DNA from: Amycolatopsis pithecellobii
GTDB taxonomy: Bacteria; Actinomycetota; Actinomycetes; Mycobacteriales; Pseudonocardiaceae
Assembly (NCBI RefSeq): GCF_009707865.1
Contig: NZ_WMBA01000022.1
Span: 1-64,000 of the forward strand
Length of the DNA stretch: 64,000 nucleotides
Reading direction: 5' to 3'
Shown one piece after another: positions 1 to 9,017 of the stretch. Below the pieces are notes generated by a model. The model was given only the letters and a program-made list of their open reading frames with translations, was not told the DNA's origin and ran no database searches. Every line of letters begins with the position of its first letter. Positions within the stretch are counted from its first letter, which is position 1. The position numbers and the translations under genes were made by a program.

Positions 1-86
1 ACACGCCCCACCGTTCGAACCCCGCCCGCGCGTACCCCCGGCACGGGTCGGTGACCGGGCAGGCGGCGCACACCTGTTTCGCCGAT

Positions 87-1475
87 TCAGCGGAGCCTGA
101 GGGCAGCCACCGGGCACACTTGAACAGCCTGAGCGGCGGCCCCCGAGAGGTGGGCGGGTACGTCGGACTGGTCGATCACCAGCATGCCGTCGTCGTCGAG
201 GTGCACCAGATCCGGTGCTGCGTTTTCGCATAGGCCATGGCCTTCGCAGCGATCGCGGTCCACCTCGAGCTGCGTTGGCCGCGACGTCGGTTCATCGGCC
301 ATTGACGGATTCACGTCGACGAGCAGGCTCCGGGGTAAGCGCATTTGGGGGGCCGGCACATATTCGATTGTGAAACCGTCGCTGAGCCGCATGCGAGGAA
401 AACGTTCAGCGAGCGCCTCGATGATCACGCGTGCTTCGATGCGCGCGATCGGCGCTCCGAGGCAAGTGTGAATCCCGGAACCGAAGGCGAGATGCGCCGC
501 GACTCCCACGCGGTCGAGGTCGAATTCGAGCGCGGAGTCCCCCCAGGCATGCTCGTCCCAGTTGGCGGACTGCAGGCTCAACACGACCCGGTCCTTCGGC
601 GTGACCGGGCAGCCGGCGAGTTGGGTGCCGGTGACCGTGGTGCGCAGGGTGTATTGCAGAGGTGAGTCACGCCGGAGCGACTCCTCGACCGCCGCGGCCG
701 CAAGTGACGGGTCGGCGACGACACGGTCCCACCGAGACGGCTCTTCCAAGAGGCGGTACAGCACATTGCCGATCAAGCTGGTGGTGGTGTCAGCTCCCGC
801 GACGAACAGTTGCAGGAGGTGCCGGGCCGCGACCACATCGTCGAAGGAGAGGCCTTCGCCCGGGTGAACGAGACCGTCGATCACGTCGTCACGTCGTTCG
901 CCCGACTCGCGCCGCTGCTTGAGCACACGGACGAAGATGTCCATGATCTGGCCGATCAGCCCTGGGCTCGCCGCCGGGAGATTCGCGTTCAACTCGTCTG
1001 ACAGCGCCTGCATTCGGTCCCAGTCTTCGGTCGGGACGCCGATGATCGTATAGACGGTGCGACCGGGAATGACTCGACCTAAATGGTGGACGAGGTCGGC
1101 CCGACCATGGTCGGGGATTTCGGCGACGGCTTCCTTGACAAGCTCACGGACACGTGGTTCCAGTTTCCGCAGCCGCGCAGGCTCGAACCAGCGGCGGAGA
1201 AATCGGCGGATCTCGGTGTGGAAAGGCGGGTCGGACCTCGCGATGACGGTGTTCATCGGATCGCGTTCGGCTGGCGCGGGTCCACGCTCGAGATCGAAAT
1301 TGTATTCGTTGGAGAATCTGTCGACATCGCCGAGCACTTCGCGAACCGTGGCATTGTCGGCCACGACCGCCATTCCCGGATACGGGCAGGTCACCCTTGC
1401 GCGTGCGTCGGCCAGCGCCTGCTCGGCGGCGGCGTGGTGGGACTGGCTGAAGGGATCGAAGGGTGAATCGGCCAT
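87..1475 (-). CDS. cytochrome P450 with C-terminal 3Fe-4S ferredoxin domain
   Basis: A 462-residue fusion. Residues 1-390 are a bacterial class I P450: I-helix AGADTTT (about 226-232), ExxR at E265-R268, and haem loop FGSGIHTCLG (331-340) with Cys338 as the haem ligand. Residues about 403-462 form a small ferredoxin with CxxxxxC (C410, C416) and a later CP (C454), the three-cysteine pattern of 3Fe-4S ferredoxins. The reading frame is continuous through the short linker, although a Met codon (complement of 300-302) lies in it. AAAGGAG precedes the ATG. The downstream-facing partner, an FMN reductase, lies 62 bp upstream in the same direction, so an operon is likely. The expected role is hydroxylation or O-demethylation of a small organic substrate in the cytosol. 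The substrate is unknown. The fusion would supply electrons from the attached ferredoxin. Confidence 0.93.
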   Translation of the reverse strand: MADSPFDPFSQSHHAAAEQALADARARVTCPYPGMAVVADNATVREVLGDVDRFSNEYNFDLERGPAPAERDPMNTVIARSDPPFHTEIRRFLRRWFEPARLRKLEPRVRELVKEAVAEIPDHGRADLVHHLGRVIPGRTVYTIIGVPTEDWDRMQALSDELNANLPAASPGLIGQIMDIFVRVLKQRRESGERRDDVIDGLVHPGEGLSFDDVVAARHLLQLFVAGADTTTSLIGNVLYRLLEEPSRWDRVVADPSLAAAAVEESLRRDSPLQYTLRTTVTGTQLAGCPVTPKDRVVLSLQSANWDEHAWGDSALEFDLDRVGVAAHLAFGSGIHTCLGAPIARIEARVIIEALAERFPRMRLSDGFTIEYVPAPQMRLPRSLLVDVNPSMADEPTSRPTQLEVDRDRCEGHGLCENAAPDLVHLDDDGMLVIDQSDVPAHLSGAAAQAVQVCPVAALRLR

Positions 1476-1537
1476 CGGTTGCTCCTTTGCAAGCGTTGTG
1501 CGGTCTACAAAGTCCGAAATGCGGCGGGCGGTTCCCC

Positions 1538-2119
1538 TCAGCTGCCGGCCGCCTGGGGTGCGCGCAGCGGCGCCAACACCCGGTTGAGTGTCTCGAGCTC
1601 AGCGAGCATCGCGCTCGCGGCCTGCTCTGCCGAGTCGTTGGCGACGAAATTCGACTGCTCGTCGAACATCGCAAACACGTTGGGGAGCTTGACCGCGGTC
1701 GGCGCGGGCACCATTTGCAGCGCCACCACCACCTGCTGGAGCTGCTGGACGGCCCGGGTCCCCGCCGCTATACCGCCATAGGACACGAATCCCAGTGGTT
1801 TGTGCCGCCATTCGTGGCAAAGGTAGTCGAGCGCGTTCTTCAGCGGGGCCGGGTATCCGTGGTTGTACTCGGCGGTCACGATGACGATCGCGTCCGCGGC
1901 ATCGACCGTGGCGCTCCACGCGAGCGAGTGCGCCTTCGTGTACTGGCGCAAGTAAGGCGCATGGGGTTCGTCGAACAGCGGTAGCTCGAGTTCGGCGAGA
2001 TCAGCCAGTTCCACCTCGAAGCGGCCGTCGGCGACCGCGTGCGCCGCGAACCATTCGGCCACCGGGAGCCCGACGCGGCCTGGCCGGGTGCTGCCGATCA
2101 CGATCAGGAGTTTGGACAT
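1538..2119 (-). CDS. NADPH-dependent FMN reductase family protein
   Basis: A 193-residue flavodoxin-like protein. The phosphate-binding GSTRPGR sits at residues 9-15, and the TAEYNHGYP segment near residue 101 is characteristic of the NAD(P)H:FMN reductase / chromate-reductase family. Length is normal. It is the first gene of a minus-strand pair with the P450-ferredoxin. In this context it may supply reduced flavin or act as a quinone reductase for the oxygenase products. The start at 2119 gives the canonical N-terminus. Its upstream region (to 2636) carries the conserved promoter element shared with the cupin gene at 15.3 kb. Confidence 0.88.
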   Translation of the reverse strand: MSKLLIVIGSTRPGRVGLPVAEWFAAHAVADGRFEVELADLAELELPLFDEPHAPYLRQYTKAHSLAWSATVDAADAIVIVTAEYNHGYPAPLKNALDYLCHEWRHKPLGFVSYGGIAAGTRAVQQLQQVVVALQMVPAPTAVKLPNVFAMFDEQSNFVANDSAEQAASAMLAELETLNRVLAPLRAPQAAGS

Positions 2120-2290
2120 TCAGCCATCCCGTCAGAGTGGTCGTGTGGTTCAGGATCCAGCGCCGGACCGGGTGGGCGCGAACCCCTGGAGGCTGCACGA
2201 CCGTCCACAATGCACACTTTGTGGCGATCGGACGGTACTTCCTGCTCGAACATGACGATGCCCCTTTCCAGTGCCATGAAAGCCGCACAT

Positions 2291-2332
2291 CTCGACCCGG
2301 ACAAATACGAATCGGCCGCGAGGCGATCGGTG
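2291..2332 (-). promoter_or_regulatory. conserved promoter element, copy 1
   Basis: Bases 2291-2319 are identical to 15388-15416 (29 of 29). After five differing bases, GATCGGTG (2325-2332) matches again at the same spacing. Read on the minus strand, both copies contain TTGTCC, a plausible -35 hexamer. Both lie upstream of a minus-strand catabolic gene, here the FMN reductase (start 2119). In this copy the -10 position, 18 bases further, is poor. That would fit an activator-dependent promoter. Confidence 0.65.
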
Positions 2333-2453
2333 GATGGCGATATCCCGGCTCACACCCGACTTTGCGGCGACGACCTTTCAGGCGCCGATAGTATGTATAC
2401 GGATGGATAGCCTCCGACCTGGTCCCAACACGGCAGGTATCTCCTAGTGGTAA

Positions 2454-2470
2454 CAAGGTTTTACACCTTG
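2454..2470. promoter_or_regulatory. inverted repeat, possible operator
   Basis: CAAGGT (2454-2459) and ACCTTG (2465-2470) form a perfect 6-bp inverted repeat with a 5-base spacer, about 170 bp upstream of the FAD hydroxylase start. The size and symmetry suit a MarR- or LysR-type dimer. Regulators of both families are encoded just downstream (5.1-6.7 kb). Confidence 0.4.
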
Positions 2471-2636
2471 CATGCTCGAATTGATACGTATACGCTCTAT
2501 TATCAGGGTTCTCCCATCGCCGGGCCTGAGGCCACCGAGCCCACCAGCGTCCGGCCAAATCCACTTTCGCCGAACTTGATCGGAGCATCATGGCGACACG
2601 GCGGTTCGAGGCCACCTCCGCGATAGGAGCGACGGC

Positions 2637-3869
2637 ATGACAACCACGGTCCCGCTCCTCGTCGTGGGCGGAGGTATCGGCGGCTTGGCCACTGCGCTGT
2701 CGATCGCGCGGCACGGTCGGCGGGTCCACGTCCTGGAGCGCGCCGCCGAGTTCGCGGAGATCGGTGCCGGCCTGCAGTTCGGACCGAACGCGAGCCGGGC
2801 ACTTGCTGCTCTCGGTGTCTACGACGACATCCGCCCGCTCGCGGTCGCGCCGCGTCGGGCGGTGATGAAGGACGCGGTCGACGGAAATGTCTTGACGACG
2901 CTCGATTTCGGCACGGGGTTTGAAAGCCGTTATGGCTACCCCTACCTCGTCCTGCATCGCCGCGACCTGCTCGAAGCATTGCTGGCCAAGTGTCGTGCGT
3001 GCGAGCTGATCACCCTGGAGACCAGGCGGACCGTAGTCGACGCCGAGGTTCGCGCCGACGGCGCCACCGTCGTCTGCTCGGACGGCGCGACTTACCACAC
3101 CGATGCATTGGTCGCGGCCGACGGTCTGCATTCCACGTTGCGCGGCAAGGTCATCGGTGACGAAGCGGTGTGCAGCGGCTATGCCGCTTACCGCGGCACC
3201 GTGCCGATGGACCACATGGACGGCGCCGTCGCGGCCGATGAAGTCACATTGTGGGTCGGGCCCGGCATCCACGCCATTCAGTACCCGGTGCGTGGCGGCG
3301 AGCTGTACAACCAAGTTGTCGTGTTCCGTAGCAAGCGATTCCACAATGGACATACCGAGCCGGGCGAGTGGGGTACCCCGGACGAGCTCGACGACGCTTT
3401 CGCCGACGCTTGTGGAGCGGTGCGAGCGGCGGTGTCGCGGATCGGACGCGAGCGGCACTGGCCCATGTACGACCGCATACCGACGGACACCTGGATCAAC
3501 GGGCGGCTCCTGCTCACCGGCGACGCGGCACACCCGATGCTCCAGTACCTCGGCCAAGGCGCGTGTCAGGCGCTGGAAGATGCCGTCGAACTCGGCTATC
3601 GGTTAGCGCACAACGGTAGCGACATTGATACCGCTTACCGCGATTTCGAGACGGTGCGCCTGCCGCGCACGGCGCAATGCCAGACCCGGGCCCGGCCGTG
3701 GGGCGATATGTGGCATACCGATGATCCGCTCACAGTCGGACTGCGGAACAGGTTCCTGGCGATGCGTGCTCCCGACGACTACAGCGAACTCGACTGGCTC
3801 TACGCCGCCGCGCCACCCGGCGCCGCCGCGGCTTTCCAGATGCCGCGGGCCGGGTCCGTGCGGGGGTGA
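2637..3869 (+). CDS. FAD-dependent aromatic monooxygenase (salicylate / 3-hydroxybenzoate hydroxylase type)
   Basis: A 410-residue class A flavoprotein hydroxylase. The dinucleotide fold GGGIGG is at 11-16, the DG motif (AADGLHS) near 161-166, and the FAD-ribityl motif GDAAHP at 295-300. The segment RYGYPYLVLHRRDLL and the C-terminal WHTDDPL and DWLY stretches resemble 3-hydroxybenzoate 6-hydroxylase and salicylate hydroxylase-like enzymes. It would hydroxylate a phenolic or hydroxy-heteroaromatic acid using NAD(P)H and O2. The GTG of the next ORF overlaps its stop, so it is translationally linked to the ferredoxin reductase. The exact substrate cannot be told from sequence. Confidence 0.87.
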   Translation: MTTTVPLLVVGGGIGGLATALSIARHGRRVHVLERAAEFAEIGAGLQFGPNASRALAALGVYDDIRPLAVAPRRAVMKDAVDGNVLTTLDFGTGFESRYGYPYLVLHRRDLLEALLAKCRACELITLETRRTVVDAEVRADGATVVCSDGATYHTDALVAADGLHSTLRGKVIGDEAVCSGYAAYRGTVPMDHMDGAVAADEVTLWVGPGIHAIQYPVRGGELYNQVVVFRSKRFHNGHTEPGEWGTPDELDDAFADACGAVRAAVSRIGRERHWPMYDRIPTDTWINGRLLLTGDAAHPMLQYLGQGACQALEDAVELGYRLAHNGSDIDTAYRDFETVRLPRTAQCQTRARPWGDMWHTDDPLTVGLRNRFLAMRAPDDYSELDWLYAAAPPGAAAAFQMPRAGSVRG

Positions 3870-3922
3870 ACGGGAGTTCCCGGGTGGCGGCGGATCCATA
3901 TCTACTGAGGGCGAGGTCGAGG

Positions 3923-5152
3923 ATGTCGGAGCGGATTGTGGTTGTGGGGGCTTCCATAGCCGGGGTACGAACGGCACTGGCATTGCGCGGACAGGGATTC
4001 GAGGGAGAGCTCGTCCTCGTCGGTGACGAATCCCAGCTGCCCTACGACAAGCCGCCGCTTTCGAAGCAGTTCTTGTCGGGTCAATGGAACCTCGGGCGGT
4101 TCACCTTGCTGGACGAGCACGCCGCCGATGCCGCCCGCATCGACCTGCGGCTGGGAGCCGCAGCCGTCGGGCTGGCCCCCTCCGCGTCGTTGGTGGAACT
4201 GTCCGACGGAAGGGTTGTGCCCTACGACCGGCTTGTCGTCGCCACCGGCGCCTCAGCCCGTCCCTCACCGTGGAATCCCCACTCGGGACTTCACCGGATC
4301 CGCTCGGTCGCCGATATCGAAGCACTGACCGCAGACCTGCGCGGCGGCGGAGACGTGGCCGTCATCGGCGCCGGAGTGGTGGGGTGCGAGGTAGCCGCGA
4401 CCCTGCGGATGCTGGGCCATGCCGTCACGCTCGTCGACACGCTCACCGCTCCGATGGAGCGCGTCGTCGGCCCCGATCTCGCTGCCCGTTTCCTTGCGCT
4501 ACATCACCGGCACGGAGTGACCACCCACCTGGGCACCGAGGTTCGCGGCATCTCCGGGTGCATGGGCGATCTCAGCGTCGACCTCGCCGATGGGGCAACG
4601 ATCAAGGCCGCCGCCGTCGTGGTCGGGATCGGTTCCGTCCCCAATGACTCCTGGCTACGGGGCTCCGGACTGGCGCTCGACGGCGGAGTTCGCACCGACG
4701 AGTTCGGCCGCGCGGAAGGCTTTCCGGATATCTACGCGGTCGGTGACGTCGCGAATCGGTGGCATTCCGGCCTCGGCCGCCACCATCGATCCGAGCACTG
4801 GTCGGCCGCGGCCGAGGACGGGGTGCGAGTCGCCCACAACATCCTCCATCCCGGTTCTCCGGCCGTGCTGGAGTCGGTGCCCTACGTCTGGAGCCACCAG
4901 TACGACTGGAAGATCCAAGTTGCCGGCTTCGCAAGCGACGGCAAGTCCGAACTCGTCGGCGACCTTTCCGGCGAAAAGCCCAAAGGCGCTGCGCTCTATG
5001 CGGACGGCTCAGGATGCCTCGCCCGCGCCGTCACCGTGAACTGGCCCTCTGCGCTCGTGAAATGCCGGCGCCATCTCGATGTCGGCGGCTCCGTCGTGTC
5101 GATCCGCGAAAGTCTCGAGCAGATGCTCGAGCGGTCCGCTAAGGCGCGGTGA
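3923..5152 (+). CDS. FAD-dependent ferredoxin reductase
   Basis: About 409 residues if started at ATG 3923, where GAGGTCGAGG precedes the start and the FAD fold VVVGASIAG sits at the N-terminus. An in-frame GTG at 3866 overlaps the preceding stop and would add 19 residues with no homology to the family. A second dinucleotide fold VIGAGVVGCEVA (NADH) and the IYAVGDVA motif place it in the rubredoxin/putidaredoxin-reductase family with a C-terminal reductase domain. It is a natural electron donor for the P450-ferredoxin fusion encoded divergently at 0.1-1.5 kb, because no separate ferredoxin gene is nearby. Its 3' end overlaps the 3' end of the MarR gene. Confidence 0.9.
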   Translation: MSERIVVVGASIAGVRTALALRGQGFEGELVLVGDESQLPYDKPPLSKQFLSGQWNLGRFTLLDEHAADAARIDLRLGAAAVGLAPSASLVELSDGRVVPYDRLVVATGASARPSPWNPHSGLHRIRSVADIEALTADLRGGGDVAVIGAGVVGCEVAATLRMLGHAVTLVDTLTAPMERVVGPDLAARFLALHHRHGVTTHLGTEVRGISGCMGDLSVDLADGATIKAAAVVVGIGSVPNDSWLRGSGLALDGGVRTDEFGRAEGFPDIYAVGDVANRWHSGLGRHHRSEHWSAAAEDGVRVAHNILHPGSPAVLESVPYVWSHQYDWKIQVAGFASDGKSELVGDLSGEKPKGAALYADGSGCLARAVTVNWPSALVKCRRHLDVGGSVVSIRESLEQMLERSAKAR

Positions 5153-5681
5153 GGTCGAGTCGCGTCTCGTCATGGGCGTCCAGCACTCGCTGGAGCAGGG
5201 CCACCAGCTCCGCCTGCTCGGAGGGTGACAAGGCGCTCAGCATGGTGGCCTGGGACCGGTGCGCCGCGGCGGTCATCCGGCGCTCGGTCGTGCGCCCTTC
5301 GGTGGTGAGGGAAACCAGCACCCGCCGCCGGTCACTCGGGTCTCGTGAACGGGTGACACAGCCTTCACGCTCCAGGCGGTCGACGAAGCCGACGACCTGG
5401 CTGCGGTCGACGTCGAGCCGGTCCGCGAGCTCGTGCTGGGCCAGCGGCCCGAAATCGCGTAGGGCGACGAGTACCGCGTGATCGTTGATGCTCAGGCCTT
5501 CTTGCTCAAGGACACGAAGCAGCAACCGAGCCCCGACACGGCCCACATTGCCGGCCAAATACGCCGGCATGGCCAGCAGCGTCGGCGGGCGGACGTTGCC
5601 ACGCTCCAGGGCGGCCGGTCGGCCTGCCCGATCACGCGCTCCCCCTTGTGCTGTCGGGACATTCCGGGAATCGCTCACCAC
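5139..5681 (-). CDS. MarR family transcriptional regulator
   Basis: A 180-residue protein. The winged helix is at about 75-130: the recognition region includes HELADRLDVDRSQVVGFVDRLE, followed by the conserved DPSDRRR wing and VSLTTEGR. MarR proteins usually repress nearby catabolic or efflux genes and release DNA on binding phenolic ligands. The gene starts 5 bp after the LysR stop, so the two regulators are probably co-transcribed. It converges on the ferredoxin reductase with a 14-bp overlap. The N-terminal 30 residues are low-complexity, so the true start could be an internal Met (MPAYLAG) near residue 38. Confidence 0.88.
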   Translation of the reverse strand: MVSDSRNVPTAQGGARDRAGRPAALERGNVRPPTLLAMPAYLAGNVGRVGARLLLRVLEQEGLSINDHAVLVALRDFGPLAQHELADRLDVDRSQVVGFVDRLEREGCVTRSRDPSDRRRVLVSLTTEGRTTERRMTAAAHRSQATMLSALSPSEQAELVALLQRVLDAHDETRLDLTAP

Positions 5682-5686
5682 GCCCG

Positions 5687-6667
5687 CTACCTCGCAGCCA
5701 GGCGTGCCCGGGTCTGCTCCACCAGCTCCATCTGGATGGGCAGCGGCGGCCGCTCGGAATGCACGAGACTGAACACCGGCATCGACAGATCCGCGTCAGC
5801 GAACGGGATCTCCCGCAAGGTCCCCTGGCGAAGCTCGTCCTCGACGCAGCTGCGAAAAAGCAGGCATGCGTCGACACCATGGCGAATCACACGCTTCATC
5901 GCCTCCGGGTGCCCGAGCTCCATCACGGCGGTCTGCGGGGGGACGCCGCGTTCCATGAGCCGGCGGTCGACGACATCTCGCGCGACACTTCCGGCGAAGG
6001 GGGCCACGAGGGCCAACTTGGCGAGATCGGCCAGCTGGAGCTCGTCGATCCCGGCGAGCCTGTCGGGCGCCGCTACGAGCACGATCTCCTCACGGCCGAT
6101 TTCCTCCGAGCGCACGTGTGGGTGCTCGTGCCCCGGGCCGGCGATGACGATCCCGAGATCGCACTCACCCGACCCCACCGCGGCGAACGCCCTCTCCGGA
6201 TCAGACACCTGCATCGTGATGATCGCGCGCGGCAGCGCACGCCGGAACCCGGCGAGTATCGGCGGCAGCAGGTAGCTGCCCACGGTCAGGCTCGCGGCAA
6301 GCGCAAGGGTGCCGCTGTTCGCGTCATCGAGGTCGTCAAGCCTGCGCATGAGATCGCGCGTGCCGGCAAGCATTTCTTTCGCCCACTGGTAAACCTGCTC
6401 CCCCGCCTTCGTCAGCTTCATGCGCTGACCGTCGCGGTAGAGCACCTGGACACCGAGCCGCTCCTGCAACGACCGCAGGTGACCGGATACCACCGACTGG
6501 GCGACCCAGAGATGATCCGCCGCACGAGAGACACCGCCCAGCTCGATGACCGAGCAGAACACCTCCAGTTTCTGCAAAGTGATGCGGTTGTCGTAGCGGG
6601 ACGAGACCCGCGCCGGCGACTCGGGATCGACACTGCTCCCGGCCAGCTCATCAGTTACCGCAGTCAT
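5687..6667 (-). CDS. LysR family transcriptional regulator
   Basis: A 326-residue LysR protein. The N-terminal helix-turn-helix (about 30-90: LEVFCSVIELGGVSRAADH followed by LGVQVLYRD) precedes a two-lobed effector domain (ITMQVSDPERAFAAVGSGECDLGIV). It lies 61 bp downstream of the molybdenum hydroxylase operon in the same direction and 5 bp before MarR, so it may be read through from that operon. It is a candidate regulator of the hydroxylase genes. About 20 extra residues precede the usual N-terminus, so a later start is possible. Confidence 0.9.
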   Translation of the reverse strand: MTAVTDELAGSSVDPESPARVSSRYDNRITLQKLEVFCSVIELGGVSRAADHLWVAQSVVSGHLRSLQERLGVQVLYRDGQRMKLTKAGEQVYQWAKEMLAGTRDLMRRLDDLDDANSGTLALAASLTVGSYLLPPILAGFRRALPRAIITMQVSDPERAFAAVGSGECDLGIVIAGPGHEHPHVRSEEIGREEIVLVAAPDRLAGIDELQLADLAKLALVAPFAGSVARDVVDRRLMERGVPPQTAVMELGHPEAMKRVIRHGVDACLLFRSCVEDELRQGTLREIPFADADLSMPVFSLVHSERPPLPIQMELVEQTRARLAAR

Positions 6668-6728
6668 CCCGCCAGGCTAGCTGATGAGGGGGTCAATTGT
6701 TAAGACGCTCAATGATTATGATGGACCC

Positions 6729-9017
6729 TCAGAGCACCTTGTCCAGCGTGATCGGCAGGTTGCGGACGCGGCGGCCGGTTGCGTTGTGGATCGCGTTGGC
6801 GATCGCCGCGGCCACGCCGGTGATCCCGATCTCGCCGACTCCACGCGCGCCGGCGGGAGCGAGAGGATCGGGAACGTCGGTCCAGCTGACCTCGATCCTC
6901 GGCACGTCCAAGTGGACCGGCAGGTGGTATTCGGTCAGGCTCGGGTTCATGATCCGGCCGGTCCGCTCGTCGAACGCGGTCTCCTCCATGAGCGCGAGGC
7001 CGATCCCCATGATGATCCCGCCGCGGAGCTGGCTTGCGGCGGTCTTCGGGTTGAGGATGCGGCCGCAATCGTAGGAACCGACGACGCGGTCGACGCGGGT
7101 CTCGCCGGTGACTTCGTTGACCCGGACCTCGCAGAAGACGGCGCCGAAGGAATGCATCGAGTGGGCTTTCATCTCGTCCGGGTCGGCGGCGGAGGCGACG
7201 ACGGACACCTCGTCGTGCCCGGCGCGTTCCAGGATCCGCACGTAGCTCTCCCAGCGGCTCGGGTCGGCGAGTTCGCAGAGTCCCTCGTCGCGGCAACCGA
7301 TTTCGTCGGCGGTCAATCCGGCAAGAAGCGACTCTTCACCCGCGAGTTTGAGTAGCTGTGCCACGAGTTCGCGCTGTGCGGCAATCACCGCGGCGGCGAT
7401 CGTCACCGTCTGCGCGGAGGCCCCGGCCTGGAAAGTGCCGGGGAACGACGAGTCACCGTAGGCGACGGTCACCTGATCCAGCGGCAGCCCGAGGCGCTCC
7501 GCGGTGATGATCGTCTGTGTCGTCGAGGTGCCCATCCCCATGTCGCCGGCCGCCACCCGCACCGTCGCATGGCCGGTGCGGTCCAGGGTGATCCCCGCGC
7601 GGGCACCGGGAAAGCGCTGGTGCGGATACGTCGCGCTCGCGCACCCCATCCCGATCAGCCATTCGCCCTCCCTGCTCTCACCCGGCCGCTTCCGCCGCGC
7701 CCAGCCGAACCGTGCGGCGCCGGCACGCCACGCCGCGACCAGCTGACGGGACGAGAACGGCAACCCGGTACTTGGATCTTTCTCAGGCTCATTGCGGATT
7801 CTCAGCTCGATCGGATCCAGGCCGAGCTCGACGGCGAGCTCGTCGATCGCCGATTCGAGCGCGAAGGTACCGACCGCCTCCCCCGGCGCCCGCATGAACG
7901 AGTTGGAGAGCATATCCACGTCCGCCACGAGCTGATCCGCCTTCAGCGTCCCGGTCGCATACATGATCCGGGCGGGCAGCGTGAACGGCTCCGCGAGCAC
8001 GTTGTAAGGAGTGATCGCCGAGACGCCCGTATGGATCAGCGCGGTGAAGCACCCGTCGTCTTCGGCGCCGATCGCGACCCGCTGCTCGGTGTTGGTGCGA
8101 CCGCCGACCAGCCGGTAGACGCCCTCGCGCGAAAGCGTCAGCCGCACCGCACGCCCGGCGAGCTTCGCCGCGGCGGCGGCGAGCACATGGTGCGACCACA
8201 CCGTCTTGCCGCCGAACCCACCGCCGACGTGGGGCGAGCTGACGTGCACCTGGTCCTCATCGATCCCGAAGACCTGCGCCAAGGTCCAGGCGTGAGGTTT
8301 CACGGCCTGGCTCGAGTCATGGACGACGAGGTCGCCTTCGGTCCAGGCCACCGTCACCGCATGGGGCTCGATTGCGTTGTGGTTGTGGCGCGGCGTGCGG
8401 TAGACGACGTCGACAGAGTGGGGCGCACCGGCGAGTGCGGCCTCGGCGTCTCCCACGGCGACGGTGGTCGGCCGGAACAGAACGTGATCCGGCCTGCGTG
8501 GGTCGCTCTCGGCGTCCCCGAACGTCCGCGGTGCCGAGGACGAGTAGGCGACCTCGATCAGCGACGCCGCATGATCGGCCTGCTCCTGCGTCGCGGCCAG
8601 CACGACGGCGACCGGCTCACCGTTCCAGTGGATACTGTCGTCCTGCATGATCGGCAAAGTGCTCCCGCCGAAGGCCTTCGGCCCGGTCAGAAACGCCGGG
8701 GCCGGCCGGATTCGCGGGGCGTTGCGGTAGGTCATGACGAGCACGACCCCGGCCGCGGCCTCAGCGGCACGGGTGTCCAATGTGGAGATACGTCCGCGAG
8801 CGATGGTGGCGTAGCGCAGCGCGGCATAGACCATGCCCTCGAACACGTACTCGGCGGCGAAACGCGCCTCGCCCAGGACCTTGAGCCGCCCGTCCAGGCG
8901 CGATACGGGCGCGCCGATGAGCCCGCGCCGGGCACGCAACACCGGGTCGGGTCCAGTAGCCGGCGTCCAGCCCTCGTGAGCGACCGGCACTGCGGGCTGG
9001 GATTGCGCGTCGCTCAC
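6729..9017 (-). CDS. molybdenum hydroxylase large (MoCo) subunit, PaoC/YagR-like
   Basis: About 762 residues when started at GTG 9017, which overlaps the FAD-subunit stop as GTGA. The open frame continues upstream only as antisense of that subunit. The N-terminal aldehyde-oxidase a/b hammerhead domain (VSRLDGRLKVLGEARFAAEY) is followed by the molybdopterin domain. The C-terminal GARGVGEIGITG carries the expected active-site glutamate. With the two upstream genes it forms a three-subunit xanthine-dehydrogenase-family enzyme that hydroxylates an aldehyde or N-heteroaromatic ring with water-derived oxygen. Family resemblance is closest to periplasmic-type PaoABC aldehyde oxidoreductases, but no signal peptide is seen here. 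Confidence 0.9.
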   Translation of the reverse strand: MSDAQSQPAVPVAHEGWTPATGPDPVLRARRGLIGAPVSRLDGRLKVLGEARFAAEYVFEGMVYAALRYATIARGRISTLDTRAAEAAAGVVLVMTYRNAPRIRPAPAFLTGPKAFGGSTLPIMQDDSIHWNGEPVAVVLAATQEQADHAASLIEVAYSSSAPRTFGDAESDPRRPDHVLFRPTTVAVGDAEAALAGAPHSVDVVYRTPRHNHNAIEPHAVTVAWTEGDLVVHDSSQAVKPHAWTLAQVFGIDEDQVHVSSPHVGGGFGGKTVWSHHVLAAAAAKLAGRAVRLTLSREGVYRLVGGRTNTEQRVAIGAEDDGCFTALIHTGVSAITPYNVLAEPFTLPARIMYATGTLKADQLVADVDMLSNSFMRAPGEAVGTFALESAIDELAVELGLDPIELRIRNEPEKDPSTGLPFSSRQLVAAWRAGAARFGWARRKRPGESREGEWLIGMGCASATYPHQRFPGARAGITLDRTGHATVRVAAGDMGMGTSTTQTIITAERLGLPLDQVTVAYGDSSFPGTFQAGASAQTVTIAAAVIAAQRELVAQLLKLAGEESLLAGLTADEIGCRDEGLCELADPSRWESYVRILERAGHDEVSVVASAADPDEMKAHSMHSFGAVFCEVRVNEVTGETRVDRVVGSYDCGRILNPKTAASQLRGGIIMGIGLALMEETAFDERTGRIMNPSLTEYHLPVHLDVPRIEVSWTDVPDPLAPAGARGVGEIGITGVAAAIANAIHNATGRRVRNLPITLDKVL

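Larger units (their letters stand above)
2120..2636. promoter_or_regulatory. divergent control region between FMN reductase and FAD hydroxylase
   Basis: This 517-bp region has no supportable gene and is visibly less GC-rich between about 2380 and 2510. It contains three candidate sites, listed separately: a 42-bp element (2291-2332) repeated at 15.4 kb, an inverted repeat CAAGGT-N5-ACCTTG (2454-2470), and an ATACGTAT palindrome (2484-2491). It drives the P450/FMN-reductase genes leftward and the hydroxylase/ferredoxin-reductase genes rightward. The nearby MarR, LysR and IclR genes are the candidate regulators. The assignment is inference. Confidence 0.6.

Noticed and set aside
2481-2503. TTGATA/TATTAT promoter for the FAD hydroxylase
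   Set aside because: The two hexamers are only 11 bases apart, too close for a sigma-70-type promoter.
2001-3557. 518-codon minus-strand open frame opposite the FAD hydroxylase
   Set aside because: It is antisense to the clear hydroxylase and reductase genes, Arg/Gly/Pro-rich and without family features.
5478-6703. Plus-strand open frames over the LysR/MarR genes
   Set aside because: They are opposite well-conserved regulator genes and carry no domain signature.
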